Assembly: GCA_947069175.1 (NCBI GenBank)
Contig: CAMTDV010000018.1
Location: 40,250,869-40,314,868, forward strand
Source: Scalesia atractyloides
Lineage: Eukaryota > Streptophyta > Magnoliopsida > Asterales > Asteraceae
Direction of reading: 5' to 3'
Length of the DNA: 64,000 nucleotides
This document shows, piece after piece, positions 43,363 to 55,079 of the stretch (the stretch's first letter is position 1; each line of letters opens with the position of its first letter). The notes below the pieces were generated by a model, which was not told the DNA's origin, ran no database searches, and worked only from the letters and a program-made list of their open reading frames with translations. Both the position numbers and the translations under genes were made by a program.

Positions 43363-45887
43363 GAGTTCATATATATGTTTTTAAGATTTTGGGACTTGAA
43401 CGATTTTATTGGTGACCTTAATGTTATATCCGTTAACACTCTCGTTTATAAGTACTATACATAAACGTGCACATAAACACAATATCATAGCACGCGAAAT
43501 CTCGTTAACTCATACACTTTATCATTTTTAAAGCATGCATACATGAAATAACTTATTAAGTTAACCTATATATCAATTTCATGCTCGACAAATAAGTTAC
43601 ACACTTTTAACGCAATTTTACCGATTCTACCGTTTTAAACATACAAGCGTACATGCATAGTCTTAATTCCCGCTATCATGTCAACACTTCACATATTATC
43701 ATATTCACATATATAAATCACATAACACATTTAAACACATAAGGTTAACCCATGAACAACTCATTCTAGTGTACATTGAAAAATGCATATTTTAGTGCTT
43801 CGGTAACGTTTTCGGGTGCCGAAAGTCACGTATAACTAACCAAACATTAAATAAGATAAATACAAGTTAATATACTTATATTTATACTAAAAATATCAGT
43901 TTATTTACTGATTTAAAACAGTTTCATAAAAACCCTCTTAAAAAGGCGATTTTTACTGTTTTTACCGCATAGTTTTGTATCAAATGTTACCATAACCATC
44001 CGAACTCGAAACGACTTTATATTTTAACACAATACATGTCATTTAATGATTAAAATGATGGTTATAATCAGATTAGTGCAATTTTTGTGTAAGGCACATA
44101 AATCATGCGATTTCACACATTTTACAACACTTTTAAGCACATAGTACAACATGCAAAGCTAGTAAACTTTATGTCAAAGTTCCATACCATTTTACACTTC
44201 AAATAACATTATTTTTATGCTAATAAACTGATCAAAACTTATTTTTATCAAAACACACTTTCATCATTATTTCATGGCCATATATCCACATGCATGAACT
44301 TAAATACTTCCAACACATATTTAATTCATGTTCAAACATTCAAGAACACCATAATGCACATGATCATCATCATCCAATTATTTATCATAAATGCAAGGCA
44401 TATATACATATTCTTACACATCTAAATTTATTATCATCAAAGATTTACATGCATGCATATATACATATATATATATACACGGCCACATATATATACATAC
44501 ATACATGCTTCCAAAAGTTCACTTTTAATATGCATTCATCTTTTCAAATCACATAACTTTCATATGGAAACTTCTAAACATGCATGCATCAAATCCTCAT
44601 GAACATCATCAATCAAAAACATTCAAAATCAAAACTCAAAATCTCATATGTATATATACACACACATATATACGGCCATACATATATATATATACACCTC
44701 CATTTTCATTTTTATTAAAAACCCATTTGTTATTGTTTTTAAGTTAGTGAATCATCCAAGAACAAGAGAAACCCCATTCACTATCATCTTTACCAACAAG
44801 AATCAAGAACATTTTTAAAAGAAATATGTTTATACCTTCAAGATTCTAGTGGCTTTTGAATAAAAAGATGAGGTGAAGCTTGGTTCTTGCTTGAAACTCC
44901 TTGGAATCACTCTTAAACCTTCATGTAAGCTTGAAAGCACCTCCAAATGAGCTTGAATCTTCTTGAAGTAGTTTGAAAAATGAAAATTTTTGTGTGTGTA
45001 GGGGGTTTCGGCCGCAAGTTTTAGAGAGAGAGATGGATGATTTGTTTGTGATTTATTTCTTGGATTTTGAAAGATTTAGGAAGATTTGTAAAGTTATCAT
45101 CATTGTGCATGTTCCCCATGTCAACACATGGATGAGAGAGAAGTGAAAGAGCCATATAAGGCCGCCACCAACCTTCACACACACATATATATATCGTATA
45201 CATACATATATATTACATCTATTGGCCATAAACTGGTATTTTACTCGATACCGGGTGTTTTATCTAGCCTTTTAATTGCGTTTTTACGAGTTTTAAATTA
45301 TTTTCAATGCTCTATAATAATAAAATCATTAAAATATTACTAATCAATTTTTTATTTGTCTGGACCAGTTACGTTGTCGGTAATTGGCAGTATCTGCGCT
45401 GTGTTGCACAGTATACGCTTAAATTCGCAAAATAGGGATTTAAGCGTTTTGATTTATTTTTTTCATTCTATAAAAATAAACTCGTCAAATTATTACTATA
45501 ATAATTATTGGTTACCCTGAACTCGCTGTGTTGACAGTATTTTTTCAGATACGCGTAGTACGCTCTTAAACTCGAAAAATAGAGTTTCTTAGCATTTTAA
45601 ATTATTTTTCCTCACGATTATGATTAAAGATATTATTTAACTCATAACGGACTATTTTTGGGATTTTAACATTATTCGGCGGTCACCGACGTTCGTTTCA
45701 CATTTTAACCGTTAAGCGATAAGCGTTTATCTTAATATTGCCAACGTAAATTTTATCAAACTTTGGATTTATCACACATCAAATACCATATATAAACATC
45801 ATAAATAATCAAATACGGCCTTTTATTCATTTATGACACGTGTTACATTTGTACGCGACAACCTAAATAGTCGGGTGTCACAGTACC
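42018..45887 (-). mobile_element. Solo gypsy LTR (3.86 kb) in Copia-B RT
   Basis: The inserted block 42023-45882 starts TGTAACACCCCAAAAAC and ends GGGTGTCACA, the same termini as the Gypsy-2 LTR, but the body is different, so it belongs to another gypsy family. The flanking 5-mers are TTACC (42018-42022) and GTACC (45883-45887), one mismatch apart. Removing the insert and one copy restores continuous RT coding. No polyprotein domain, primer site or polypurine tract is inside, so a solo LTR left by LTR-LTR recombination is the simplest reading. A non-coding element with degraded ends is the alternative. By analogy with Gypsy-2 its sense strand is minus. It contains an AT run (43337-43362) and AT/AC microsatellites near 44450-44510 and 44645-44700. 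Confidence 0.8.
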
Positions 45888-46453
45888 ATAGAGAAATGCG
45901 GATTTCACATCTAACTGGTACAGCTTAAAACCTTTCCAAGCTGCGAACGCAAGGAAAATGCGGATTGACTCTAAACGTGCAACCGGTGCATAGACTTCCG
46001 TATAGTCAATACCTTCTTGCTGGTGGAAACCTTTGACAACCAACCGAGCTTGTTTCTAACAATCACTCCCCAATCATCCCTTTTACACTTAAAGACCCAC
46101 TTTGTGTCTATAGCTTTCTGCTTCGGTGGTTAGTCTACAAGCCTCCAGACTCCCAGTTTCTCAAACTATAATAGTTCCTCTTGCATTGCTATCACCTAGT
46201 TCTCATCACCTAGAGCTTCATTCACAGTCTTTGGCTCTATTTGAGATATGAAACATGAATAGTAGCAGTAGTCTTGAGTAGGGGCAACTCGGGTATAGAA
46301 ACAACTTAGTGCTTTGTTGATTTGGCTTCTAGTTCGCACACCTTTTGTAACTCGCAAATAATGTTTGTTGAAGGATGATAAGAGTAAGATCGTGGCATTT
46401 CTTCGCTAGGACATCAACTGAGCTATTCTGATTTGAGACATTCAAATCAACAT
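45888..46453 (-). pseudogene. Copia-B reverse transcriptase, N-terminal part
   Basis: The block 46043-45888 reads VVKGFHQQEGIDYTEVYAPVARLE and LYQLDVKSAFLYG, the fingers and palm start of a Copia RT, ending exactly at the solo LTR. Upstream (46200-46050) in another frame is the IDTKWVFKCKRD-type segment. Between 46450 and 46200 the reading is broken by stops, covering the ALGDENWVIAMQEEL-type start of the domain. Confidence 0.85.
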
Positions 46454-47929
46454 TCAATCAAATTCAGGAGGACTAGATGTAGCTTCATGTTGATTGCTCG
46501 GGCTAGCAGATTGATTCAACATGTTGGATATCTGCTCGGATTCTTCATCGGACGAAGACTCTCCATCATCATCGAAAGTCGGAGCTTCATCGGAGTCGGA
46601 ATTCTGATTCTGAGCAGTATTTGGCACTGAAGTTGTATTTCCTGGTTCAATGGACACATTTGCAGGTGTTATAGTAGGTGCTGCTTCAGATACTTGTTCA
46701 ACCGGAACACCACTATTAATCGGACCTGCACCAGAAGATGAAGTATCCAATGTGGGTTGATTAACCACAATTGGCCTTAGAATCTGTTCTTGATTTTCTG
46801 ACTGTTGAAGATAATAAAGCGCTGCAAGTTCTTCATCAGATGGTTCTTCCGGCAAGTCGAATGACTTCCACAAATCTTGATAATTGAACAACCACGCATC
46901 ACCTTTTCTCTAAATAGAAGTTGTATTCCGAAAGCAATCCACGCATTGTGCTTCAATAACTTTTCTTAACGCAGGAACATACACTCTTCTAAGCGGACTA
47001 GCATACCCGACAAAGAAACCTTCAAGCGATTTGGCACCGAACTTACCATCTTGATCAATTACTGTACATGGTGCACCAAATGGCTCTAAATATTTCAGAT
47101 TTGGTTTCCTTCGGTTAATCATTTCAAAACATGTCTTTTTAGTCTGTTTGACAGTTAAGACCTTGTTTAGTGTGTAGCATGCCGCTGCAACCGCCTCACC
47201 CCAGAAGCTAACAGGAAGTTTTGAGTCTGCAAGCATGGTTCTTGCTGTTTCAATCAAAGTTCTATTCTTCCTCTCAGCTACGCCATTTTGTTGTGGAGTA
47301 TACAATGCACTGAATTCGTGCAAAATCCCTTTGGTGTTGGAAAACTCTTTCATCTTGTTGTTCATGAATTACGTGCCATTATCGCTTCGAATCCGTCTGA
47401 CAGGCAGATGATATAGATTTTCGAGTTTCTTGAAAAGAATCACCAAATTATAGAACGTTTCATCCTTTGATTCTTGAAAGAAAACCGATGAATATCGAGA
47501 GTAGTCATCTGTCACAACTAAACAGTATAGATCTCTTGAAATACTTCGTACATTTACCGGTCCAAAAAGATCCATATGCAGACGTTCAAGCGGTAGTTTA
47601 ATAGAATTCAGAATCTTCTTAGGATGAGATTTCTTCTTCTGCTTCCCTTTCTTGCATTCCTGACAGTGATCCGTCATGTGAAAGCTTCGACAATTCACCC
47701 CCTCGACTAAATCGTTATGAACCAGAAAATTTATTTTTCTCAGATGAATGTGCCCCATTTTTCTATGCCATAAAATTGAATCTTTCTCCTTGGCTTTAGT
47801 TACAAAACATTGTGCCGATTTTGATGATGTTGTAGCGTTGCCCATATCTAACACATAAAGATTATTTTCTTGTGGTGCACGCATGAGAATCCAATCATCC
47901 GGAATTTTGAAACCCGACTTTAATATCAT
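46454..47929 (-). pseudogene. Copia-B integrase and acidic linker, broken
   Basis: From 47929 downward: LWHRKMGHIHLRKINFL with the pre-integrase His, CQECKKGKQKKKSH completing the zinc site, LHMDLFGPVNV (first Asp), VTDDYSRYSSVFF and RRIRSDNGT (second Asp, near 47385). A stop at 47368 follows. The next block (47365-46910) has NGVAERKNRTLIETARTML with the catalytic Glu and the C-terminal FFVGYASPLRRVYVPALRKV. A further open block (46891-46454) is the Ser/Glu-rich linker to RT. Only a few breaks separate these blocks. Confidence 0.9.
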
Positions 47930-48220
47930 GCACTCTTTGTCGTTGAAGTGAGCTGTGAACTGTTTATCACAAATCTGCGAGGTGCTTAGAAGATTGTTCC
48001 AGCAATGTAATTCACACGATCAAACGATACAACGCCATTTGAGAGTTTTCCTTCGGTGACGATCCTTCCTCCTTGATTACCGGTAAAGCCAACATATCCA
48101 CTGTTTATAGCTTTGACGTCGAGCAGCAGAGCTTTCATCCCTGTCATGTGTCTTGACGCTCTACTATCCAGAATCCACTTTGAAACAACGGATCTCTGGA
48201 GCTCCTACACATATTAGCAT
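47930..48220 (-). pseudogene. Copia-B aspartic protease, active site mutated
   Basis: The minus-strand reading near 48175-48140 is WILDSRASRHMTGMKALL, where Copia proteases normally have DSGASRHMTG; the catalytic glycine is arginine here. The following FTGNQGGRIVTEG and VVSFDRVNYIAG-like codons (48095-48005) mark the rest of the domain. Stops are present near 48205 and 47940. Confidence 0.85.
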
Positions 48221-49206
48221 TCAGATAAAAAGCGCGACCCAAGTCTTCTTGGTCTTGGGTTTGGGATAAAAAACTTCGTAATCATCCTCAAAATCTCCAT
48301 CTGAGCCTCCACTGTCATTTACATTTTCAAAGTTCACTTTCTTTTTACCTTTTGAATATTTGATACCAATTGAAGATTTAACAGTTTCAGTTTTGGTCTC
48401 AGATTTTGACTCTTTGTTGTTACCAGTCTTAACAGGCTCAGACTTAGTAACTTCAGATATTGATGACTTCTTTTTAGCAATCCAGGCTCGCGATTTTACT
48501 TGAGCCTTTTTTATGTAAAACCTTGATTCACTTGACTTGGAAGTTTCACCTTTTTGGAATGTTGAGTTTTCGAATTTAGTTATAGGTTTAACTTCAAGTT
48601 TAGATTCATTTCTTTTCAGAATTGTGACAGGTTTTACAAACTCTGGTTGCTTACGCTTTTCAACATCTGCACTTGTTTTCCTTCGAGGATAGACCAACTT
48701 CGATTTCGGACACTTGCGTGCAATGTGACCAACTTCATTGTATTTAAAGCAAGTCCGATCATCATGAGAATGTCCACTAGTAGGTTTTACACCATTTGAG
48801 GCTTTGGCCTTATCTCGAAGTTCCTTTTCTTTCTTAAACTCATTGTTTGATTGCTTTCCAATCAAATTTTCTACTTGAACCGTGCTTGTCCCATAAACGA
48901 ATGTCATGTTTTTATCTTTGTATTCGCGAAATGGTGACATTTTCTTATTCGGTTCTTCTTCAACATTTAAACCCAGCCCTGCTCTCCTATGTTCCGGAAA
49001 GTCACCACCATTCCTTTAGTAGTTGTTTCTTTTAGGTTTAGAGTAAAACTTCTTTTGATTAATTTCCAAATCTTCTGACGAAACCTCAACGAGTTTGAAG
49101 AATTTATCAAGCTGATCTTCCTTCACATTCCGAATCGGAAAGCTATCATCAAAGTATAGTCTATCAGAATCCTTAACTTTGTACATGACAATGTTAGGTT
49201 CATCAC
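48221..49206 (-). pseudogene. Copia-B gag C-terminal extension with degenerate knuckle
   Basis: An open block (48940-48221, 239 codons) is rich in Lys, Ser and Glu. It contains CFKYNEVGHIARKC near 48750-48710, a CCHC knuckle with the second Cys changed to Tyr. An acidic stretch GGSDGDFEDDYEVFYP near 48290 lies just before the protease. The interval 49206-48941 is broken. It is comparable in position to the extended linker of Copia-C. Confidence 0.75.
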
Positions 49207-50229
49207 TTAGACTATCTTCCGATGATTTATCGTCATCTTCGGATTGTGAATCAGAATTGTTCGAACTCGAGTTGGCGCTGCTTCGCCATCATCACTCGTG
49301 TAGGTTATATCAATGTTCTTAGGCAGCTCACTTTTCTTTTCAGTTAAAAGTTCAATATTGAGTGCCTTTTCAATCCCCTCAGCCTTTTTGCGACAATATT
49401 TTTCGCATAGGGGTGGTGGAACACTGATATAGTCTCCACGTTTCATAACTTTGGTTTTCTGAACATTTTCTTCCGATTTAACTGTCAGAAGAATGTGATC
49501 GATGACATAGGCATTCATGGTATTGCTCTTTAGAAGCTGTCGAACCCTTTCGGTTTCGATTTTCATGTCTTGTAGCTCTTGTTTTACTTCAGTAATGTTA
49601 TAATGTAAACGTTAATATCTTTTTGTTTTTCCATTAAAGTAGCTTTTAACATTCTGATAGTATCATCTTGTTCAATGTTATTTTATCAAGCCTACCATAA
49701 TCATCTTTCATTTTGTCATATGCCTCCTTCATTGTGCGATAATCTTATTTGAAATTATTATTATGCACAATGAGTTCGGTTATGATAAGAGACTTTTCAG
49801 CACATTGAACACATGGTTCAACACATTTCGTACATGGTTTCTCAACCTCGACGATTTGTACTTTAACCACTTCCTTTCCTACAACCTTTACCTCTGGACA
49901 TACCTTTGTTAGATTTGCCATCATAGCCTTGTTGGCAATCTCTATGACGTTTTCTTCATTCATATCTTTGGTCGTGTTAATGACCTCTTCAATCACTGGT
50001 TTCTCTTCAGCAACATGCTCTATAGTTGCTGTATCACCAAAACAACCTGTAAAACTAGTAGACAAGTTAGGTGAAAGGATACTTTGCACCTTTGTGTGGT
50101 GATAGGTTTCTTCTAATTCAGCTATATATTCTTCTAGTAATGTACTTTCTATGGCTACATCCTGATCAGATATGTCTTCACGATCCCGGCCATAAGAGCA
50201 ACACTGGTCTTTTTGGCAATATATGAGTT
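49207..50229 (-). pseudogene. Copia-B gag middle region, coiled and broken
   Basis: Open blocks at 50089-49745 (with EKPCTKCVEPCVQCAEKS, a repeated CxxC pattern that may bind metal) and 49566-49207 (with CEKYCRKKAEG) are separated by stops. The composition is Glu, Val, Ile and Lys-rich, suggesting helical coiled-coil structure. No named domain is recognised. Confidence 0.65.
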
Positions 50230-51749
50230 CTAATCAAAACCGTCATCTTCATTTGAAGCGATCATTGCCTTTTCTGTGTTGTTGGTTGGTTTCTCTTGGT
50301 TTTCGACTTGAGTCTTCTTTGGGAAAGGCTTGTATTGTAGTGACTTCTTGTAGTATTCACTACCACTTCCAAATGGACTTTGATTACCAGTTGCTTCAGG
50401 ATTCTTGCATTCTCTTTTGAAGTGCCCTTTCTGTCGGCATCTAAAGCAGGTAACCTTTGTTTTGTCGAACCCCAACTTGTTGGTTGAATTCCCGATGTCG
50501 CTGCCGGTTAGAGCAACAAACTTAGTAACCCTCCGAATGATCGATGCTAAGGACCATTTGATGTCAATCAGTTCAAGCTCTTCTTCATCAACTTGATCAT
50601 AGTCTTCGGCGGTCATTTCCGGATTACCAATCTTCCTGGCCACCAAGCTTTCATATGATTCTAACACTGTGGCGAGAATTGCCATGTGTTGTTTGGTAAC
50701 TTGTTCAGAAGTGACATTGTTTAGATGAACAGCAATGTTGCATTTGTACACATTTGGATCAGAATTTGATTGTTTATTCTGATTTGCTTGATTCTAATAT
50801 GAAGAATTTGATCCAGTGCTTGAAAACGAAAACTCTGCGGACTCTGATCATATTTTAGATATGATTGTGTTTGACATTGTGGCGAATGATTCGAAGAATT
50901 CAGATTCGCGCTAAAAGCAGTTTGGATTTTCAGGCCAATGATATTATCTTGAGCTCCAGACTTGTAGTACAGCCCTACATCTTGAGTCACATTAGCATTC
51001 TTTGATTTTGCTATCTTCAAAAACTCCATCTCATGTCCTTCTAGTTTATCAATGAATGTGGACAGTTTGAAGAACGCCCAACTCGCACTTTCTTTGAGCA
51101 ACATGAGATAAGTCGTCCACTCACCCTCTTTTAAAGCAGTAGCTAGCTTATCGATGTATTCTTCTTATGTTTTCTCAAGCCCGTGTCTCCTCATGATCAC
51201 TTTCAGATGACAAAATCTTTCAATCATTTGTTTCATCGTTTCCCCTTTAATCATCGTAAATATGTCAAGTTCTTTCATGATCAATGCTTTCTTGCTTTTT
51301 ACCATTTCTACACATCCCTGGTATTTTTTCTTCAAGGATTTCCATAGCTGTTGTGCAGTCTTGAATTCTGGTAGAAGCACCAAAATATCTTCTTTCATCG
51401 ATTGTTGAATCAAGCTAATCATTTTCTTCTCGGCGACGTAAGAATCTTTCTGTAAAGTTGAGAACTTGCTGATGTTGATAACATTATCATTCTCATATCT
51501 GGGCCATGTATAACCAGTCTCTATAGCCACCCAGCTGTGGAAATATGTAGCTTGGACCCAATTCATAAACTTCTCTTTCCATCCCTCATATTCGTCCATA
51601 CACATGAGTTTTGGAGGCTTTACAGACGTGCCCATTTCGTTGTTGATGTTCACTTGATTTACCATCTGAGCGTTTGATGTTGTTGCAGTCATGAATGCAG
51701 TATGAAGATCTTCCATCTTGAAGAACCAACAAATTTTACTGAAAAACAC
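50230..51749 (-). pseudogene. Copia-B gag, UBN2-type with CCHC knuckle
   Basis: The start MFFSKICWFFKMED has its likely true ATG at 51716, in frame with MEDLHTAFMTATTSN. The capsid region contains DEYEGWKEKFMNWVQATYF, LLPEFKTAQQLWKSLKKKY and ERFCHLKVIMRRHGL. A stop lies at 51164, after which TYLMLLKESASWAFFKLS continues (51104 on). A third block (50751-50230) ends in a canonical knuckle CFRCRQKGHFKRECK near 50460-50415. The start matches the Copia-A gag (YEAWNEKFVNWVQAMHF), showing common descent. Confidence 0.88.
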
Positions 51750-52373
51750 ACGTTCACAAACTTCAAAAAACGATTAGATTACTAACAAGTTCGAGCGAAC
51801 TTGTAGAATGGGAAAAATCAGATTTTGATTATCACAAGTTCGGGCAAACCTATGATTGATTTTCGAAAATTCTTCCTGAGTTCGGGCGAACTTGTTGATT
51901 TTCAAGAGAGATGTTAAGTTCGGGCGAACTTGTTGATTTTCAAGAGAGATGTTAAGTTCGGGCGAACTTATGTTAAGATTTCAACAAATTCTAATCAAGT
52001 TCGGGCGAACTTGATAAAATTGAAGAAAAATCAGATAAGTTCGAACGGACTTGTATATAAACCTTGAAATATCGATCAAGTTCGGGCGAACTTGATTAAA
52101 ATCCAAGAATATCAAGTCCGAGCGAACTTGATGTCAAGTTCGGCCAGAATGAATTTGCAAATCATGGTTTTTTGAACTTTTTGATAGCAATTCGTTTGAA
52201 TTTGATGTCCAAACTCTCAGGGGTTTACCACAAGTGTATTTTACATGACATATTCAAAAATCAGCAACTTTTATCCGTGAATTCATTGTTTTCTTTGAAA
52301 AATGAAAAAAATGGTAGAAAGAAGTAGAATAAGAGTAGATCTTGCTATGATTTCACAAATTTAGGTACCGTGG
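51750..52373 (-). other. Copia-B leader with palindrome array
   Basis: This is the untranslated leader between primer site and gag. Positions 51785-52152 carry about ten copies of CAAGTTCG-NN-CGAACTTG and variants, here with a rough 40-bp period. The rest is AT-rich and non-coding. Confidence 0.85.
51785..52152. repeat. Array of CAAGTTCG-NN-CGAACTTG palindromes (Copia-B leader)
   Basis: Copies begin near 51786, 51836, 51880, 51914, 51954, 51995, 52036, 52077, 52111 and 52134. The central dinucleotide is GG in most, AG in two and GA or GC in others. Two adjacent copies (51914 and 51954) share the spacer TGATTTTCAAGAGAGATGTT and so arose by tandem duplication. The other spacers differ. Confidence 0.9.
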
Positions 52374-52385
52374 CTCTGATACCAC
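52374..52385 (-). promoter_or_regulatory. Copia-B primer-binding site (initiator tRNA-Met)
   Basis: The minus strand reads TGGTATCAGAGC next to the 5' LTR. Confidence 0.92.
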
Positions 52386-52386
52386 T

Positions 52387-52815
52387 TGTAGGTCTGTCGA
52401 ACGGATCGTTCTGGTCCTAATTTGGCAAACCTAAGGTAAACGTGCGGAATCCGTTTGCATAGACGACATTGGATACAAGTTATTTACTGCTTAATCACTA
52501 TTTTATTAATGTGTAGACGTTACAGATCTTGGAAACACTTGGACGGAGCTTCGCCTCTCTCGTGACAAAATCTTTGAATCTTACAAATGAAATCCTAAGG
52601 CACCTATTTATAGAGATTCAAGTTCGCTTGGGATGACTACAAGTTCGGGCGAACTTTTCTTGAACAAGTTCGGCCAAACTTGTTCTCACAACTTGATTTC
52701 GGACGAACTTGATCCTCAACATACATAAATTACGCCTTTTTCTAACGTGATCTCACCTATTCTAAACAAACTCGATATTATACAATGACGTAGGCAACAG
52801 ACATATGCATCAATA
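52387..52815 (-). repeat. Copia-B 5' LTR
   Basis: It is 429 bp, from TGTAGGTCTG to CATCAATA, with the final CA mutated to TA. The minus-strand TATA box is at 52612-52605. CAAGTTCG palindromes and half-sites fill about 52619-52715, immediately upstream of the TATA box in the sense direction. Confidence 0.94.
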
Positions 52816-53095
52816 AAATTGATATTAGCTCTAGTCATATGGCATCAACTAAGCTTTGACATTACTTTGGAACACATAGGATACATGTTAAAACTAATTA
52901 TCCTGTGAAACATGTGTTTAGGAAACCCGAAATGTCTGGTAGAATGGCTAAATGGTCTGTTAAACTAAGTGCCTATGATTTAGTATATGAACCTAGAAAT
53001 GCTATAAAGTCTCAGGCTCTAGCAGACTTTGTGGCAGATTTTAGTAGTGATATTCAAAATAAAGCTGACTTAGAAGTACAACAACTAGGAGAATT
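52816..53095 (+). pseudogene. Tat element RNase H, second part
   Basis: Continues the reading broken off at 11829: KLILALV, then after a frame shift MASTKLRHYF, RIHVKTNYPVKHVF, RKPEMSGRMAKWSVKL, SAYDLVYEPRNAIKSQ and ALADFVADF, the conserved end of a gypsy RNase H. The open part is 52905-53120. The AAATT at its start is the target duplication of Copia-B. Confidence 0.9.
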
Positions 53096-53550
53096 CAGGA
53101 TGTTGGATATTTTATACTGATGGTGCATCTAACATAAGAGGTGTAGGATTAGGGATACTGCTAAAATCACCACAGGGGGACATATTACCCCAGGCTATTA
53201 GATGTGAATTTCCTGCTACTAATAATGAAGCTGAATATGAAGACCTGATAGTAGGATTAGAATTGGCTAAGAATATAAATGTTAAATGTTTACAAGTGTA
53301 TGTCGATTCCCTGTTTATTACTAACCATTTCAATGGATCTTATGCAGTCAAAGGTGAAAAGTTAGCTGAATATCTTGAAATTGTTAAAAAATTAGCAGGA
53401 TACTTAGAATATTTTACACATGAACAGGTACCAAGAGAAGAAAATGCTGAAGCCGATGCTCTAGCAAATCTAGGATCTACTGTCAGGATACCGGAGGGAA
53501 CTCAGATACCAATACTACATATCATGTATCCTGCGATGGAACTTTTCAAA
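53096..53550 (+). pseudogene. Tat element archaeal-type RNase H (second RNase H)
   Basis: A second RNase H domain follows the first, which is diagnostic of the plant Tat clade of Ty3/gypsy. Motifs in order: FYTDGASNIRGVGLGILL (first Asp), NNEAEYEDLIVGLELAKN (Glu), LQVYVDSLFITNHFNG (second Asp), and EENAEADALANLGS (final Asp). All four acidic positions are visible. A frameshift near 53110 separates it from the first RNase H; from there it is open to about 54063. The extra domain is thought in this clade to supply active RNase H function. Confidence 0.88.
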
Positions 53551-54851
53551 CCTCGGGATAAGGAAGTAGCAAGTATCCAGGATTCTGGTGATGGATGTCC
53601 TGAAAAGGATCCTGAATTCTGGATGACTCCAATCATGAAGTATCTACAAGAAGGAGATGTTCCAAAGGATGAGAATCCTAGAGCTTTCAAGATGAGGGTA
53701 TCTCATTTAACAATAATAAATAATATCTTGTACCGAAAATCTCTTGCATGTCCATACCTAGGATGCTTAGAGGATCCTGAAAACAAGGAGGTGCTTCAGG
53801 ATATACACGAAGGAGATTGTGGCAACCATACTAGGGGAAGGTCTTTATTCTCGAAGGTGTTGAGAACAAGATATTACTGGCCGACCATGAGAAAGGATGC
53901 TGTGGAATATGCTCAGAAGTGCGATGCATGTCAAAGACACAACAATATACTACATCAGCCAGCTGAACCATTATATCCTATCATATCACCTTGGTCATTT
54001 ATGAAGTGGGGTATGGATATAGTGGGGAAATTCCCAAGGCTCCTGGAGGAAAGGTTTTTATGATAGCAATGACGGATTATTTCTCTAAGTGGGTTGAAGC
54101 AGAAGCATGTGTTCAAGTTAGAGATCAAGAAGTAGCATGTTTCATCAAGAGGAATATCCTGACAAGATTCGGGATACCATCTGAGATAATTTGTGATAAT
54201 GGCTCCCAATTCATCAGCAAAAGGACTACTGATTTTTGCAAAAGTTGGGGAATTAAGATGATCACGTCAACACCGGTGCATCCTCAAGCTAATGGACAGG
54301 CAGAATCCTCGAAGAAGATAATTGTCAATAATTTGAAGAAGAGATTAGCTGCTAAAAAAGGAAAGTGGGTAAAAGAATTACCATATGTCCTATGGGCTGA
54401 TAGAACAACTGTGAAGAATGCTACTGGGCAAGCCTCATTTTCTTTGGTGTTTGGGTCAGAAGCAATGATTCCAACAATGATGGTGATACCCACAGCTAGG
54501 TCAAGCCTATGGGATCCTGAAGCGAATCCTGAAACCCTATGTCAAGAACTGGATACTATTGATGAAACTAGAGATGCAAAAAAGCAAAGAATGGCAGCAT
54601 ACCAGCAGAGAATAGCCAAGTCATACAACAAGAATTTAAGGACTAGGAGATTCCAAGCCGGAGATTGGGTTTTGAGGAAAGCTTTTCAAAATACAATCAA
54701 TCCTGCTGACGGGAAGTTAGCCCCAAAATGGGAAGGGCCTTATGAAATTGAATCAGAATCTAGAAAAGGAGCATACCGGCTCAAGACCATGGAGGGGGAT
54801 ATGACACCAAGATCCTGGATTGGTATACATCTTAAAGCTTATTTCAAGTGA
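53551..54851 (+). pseudogene. Tat element integrase, one frameshift
   Basis: The H2C2 region has HEGDCGNHTRGRSL and CDACQRHNN (53805-53945). WGMDIVGKFP ends the first frame and a shift near 54035 leads to GGKVFMIAMTDYFSKWVEAEA (first Asp), EIICDNGSQF (second Asp, near 54195), and HPQANGQAESSKKIIVNNL (Glu, near 54300). The C-terminal part has GDWVLRKAFQNT, LAPKWEGPYEIE and the terminal HLKAYFK before the stop at 54849. It is the best preserved integrase in the window, with a single visible frameshift. Confidence 0.92.
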
Positions 54852-55079
54852 GTTTAGAATTTTAATTCTAACTCATGATGGTATGAATTTTATCTCTTTT
54901 AAATATATATTTAATTTAAGTTATTATTCTTTCAAACCCAATACTGACTTAAGCATCGGAGGGGTGTTAGCCAAGCTAACATCCACCTTAGTTTAAAGGG
55001 GTTTTGTAGGATATGTTTCAAGATAATACTCCAGGATACTTGTTCAAGATGGATCGAAAGATTAGAGGATTGGCCCCCT

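Larger units (their letters stand above)
11825..52820 (-). mobile_element. Copia-B: SIRE-like Copia retrotransposon with TSD AAATT
   Basis: Its ends are 11830 and 52815, flanked by identical AAATT duplications at 11825-11829 and 52816-52820. It is inserted in the Tat RNase H. It reads minus: 5' LTR 52387-52815, primer site, palindrome leader, gag, protease, integrase, reverse transcriptase, RNase H, 3' region, polypurine tract, 3' LTR 11830-12281. The order PR-IN-RT-RH is diagnostic of Copia. The long gag with two knuckles and the AAGGGGGAG tract suggest the SIRE/Maximus clade. It is interrupted by Gypsy-2 (13628-40539, in the 3' region) and by a solo LTR (42023-45882, in the reverse transcriptase). 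Net length without these is about 10 kb. All coding domains are broken. Confidence 0.92.

Noticed and set aside
42023..45882. A complete LTR element or host gene inside the 3.86-kb insertion.
   Set aside because: No second LTR start, primer site, polypurine tract or polyprotein domain was found. Open frames such as 44290-44556 are AT-rich and low-complexity.
54965..54980. GGAGGGGTGTTAGCC as polypurine tract and LTR start of the Tat element.
   Set aside because: No matching CA-ended terminus with the inverted TGTTAG was found, whereas 56666 and 57494 share TGTTAT/ATAACA and include a TATA box. The GGAGGGG site remains a weaker alternative.
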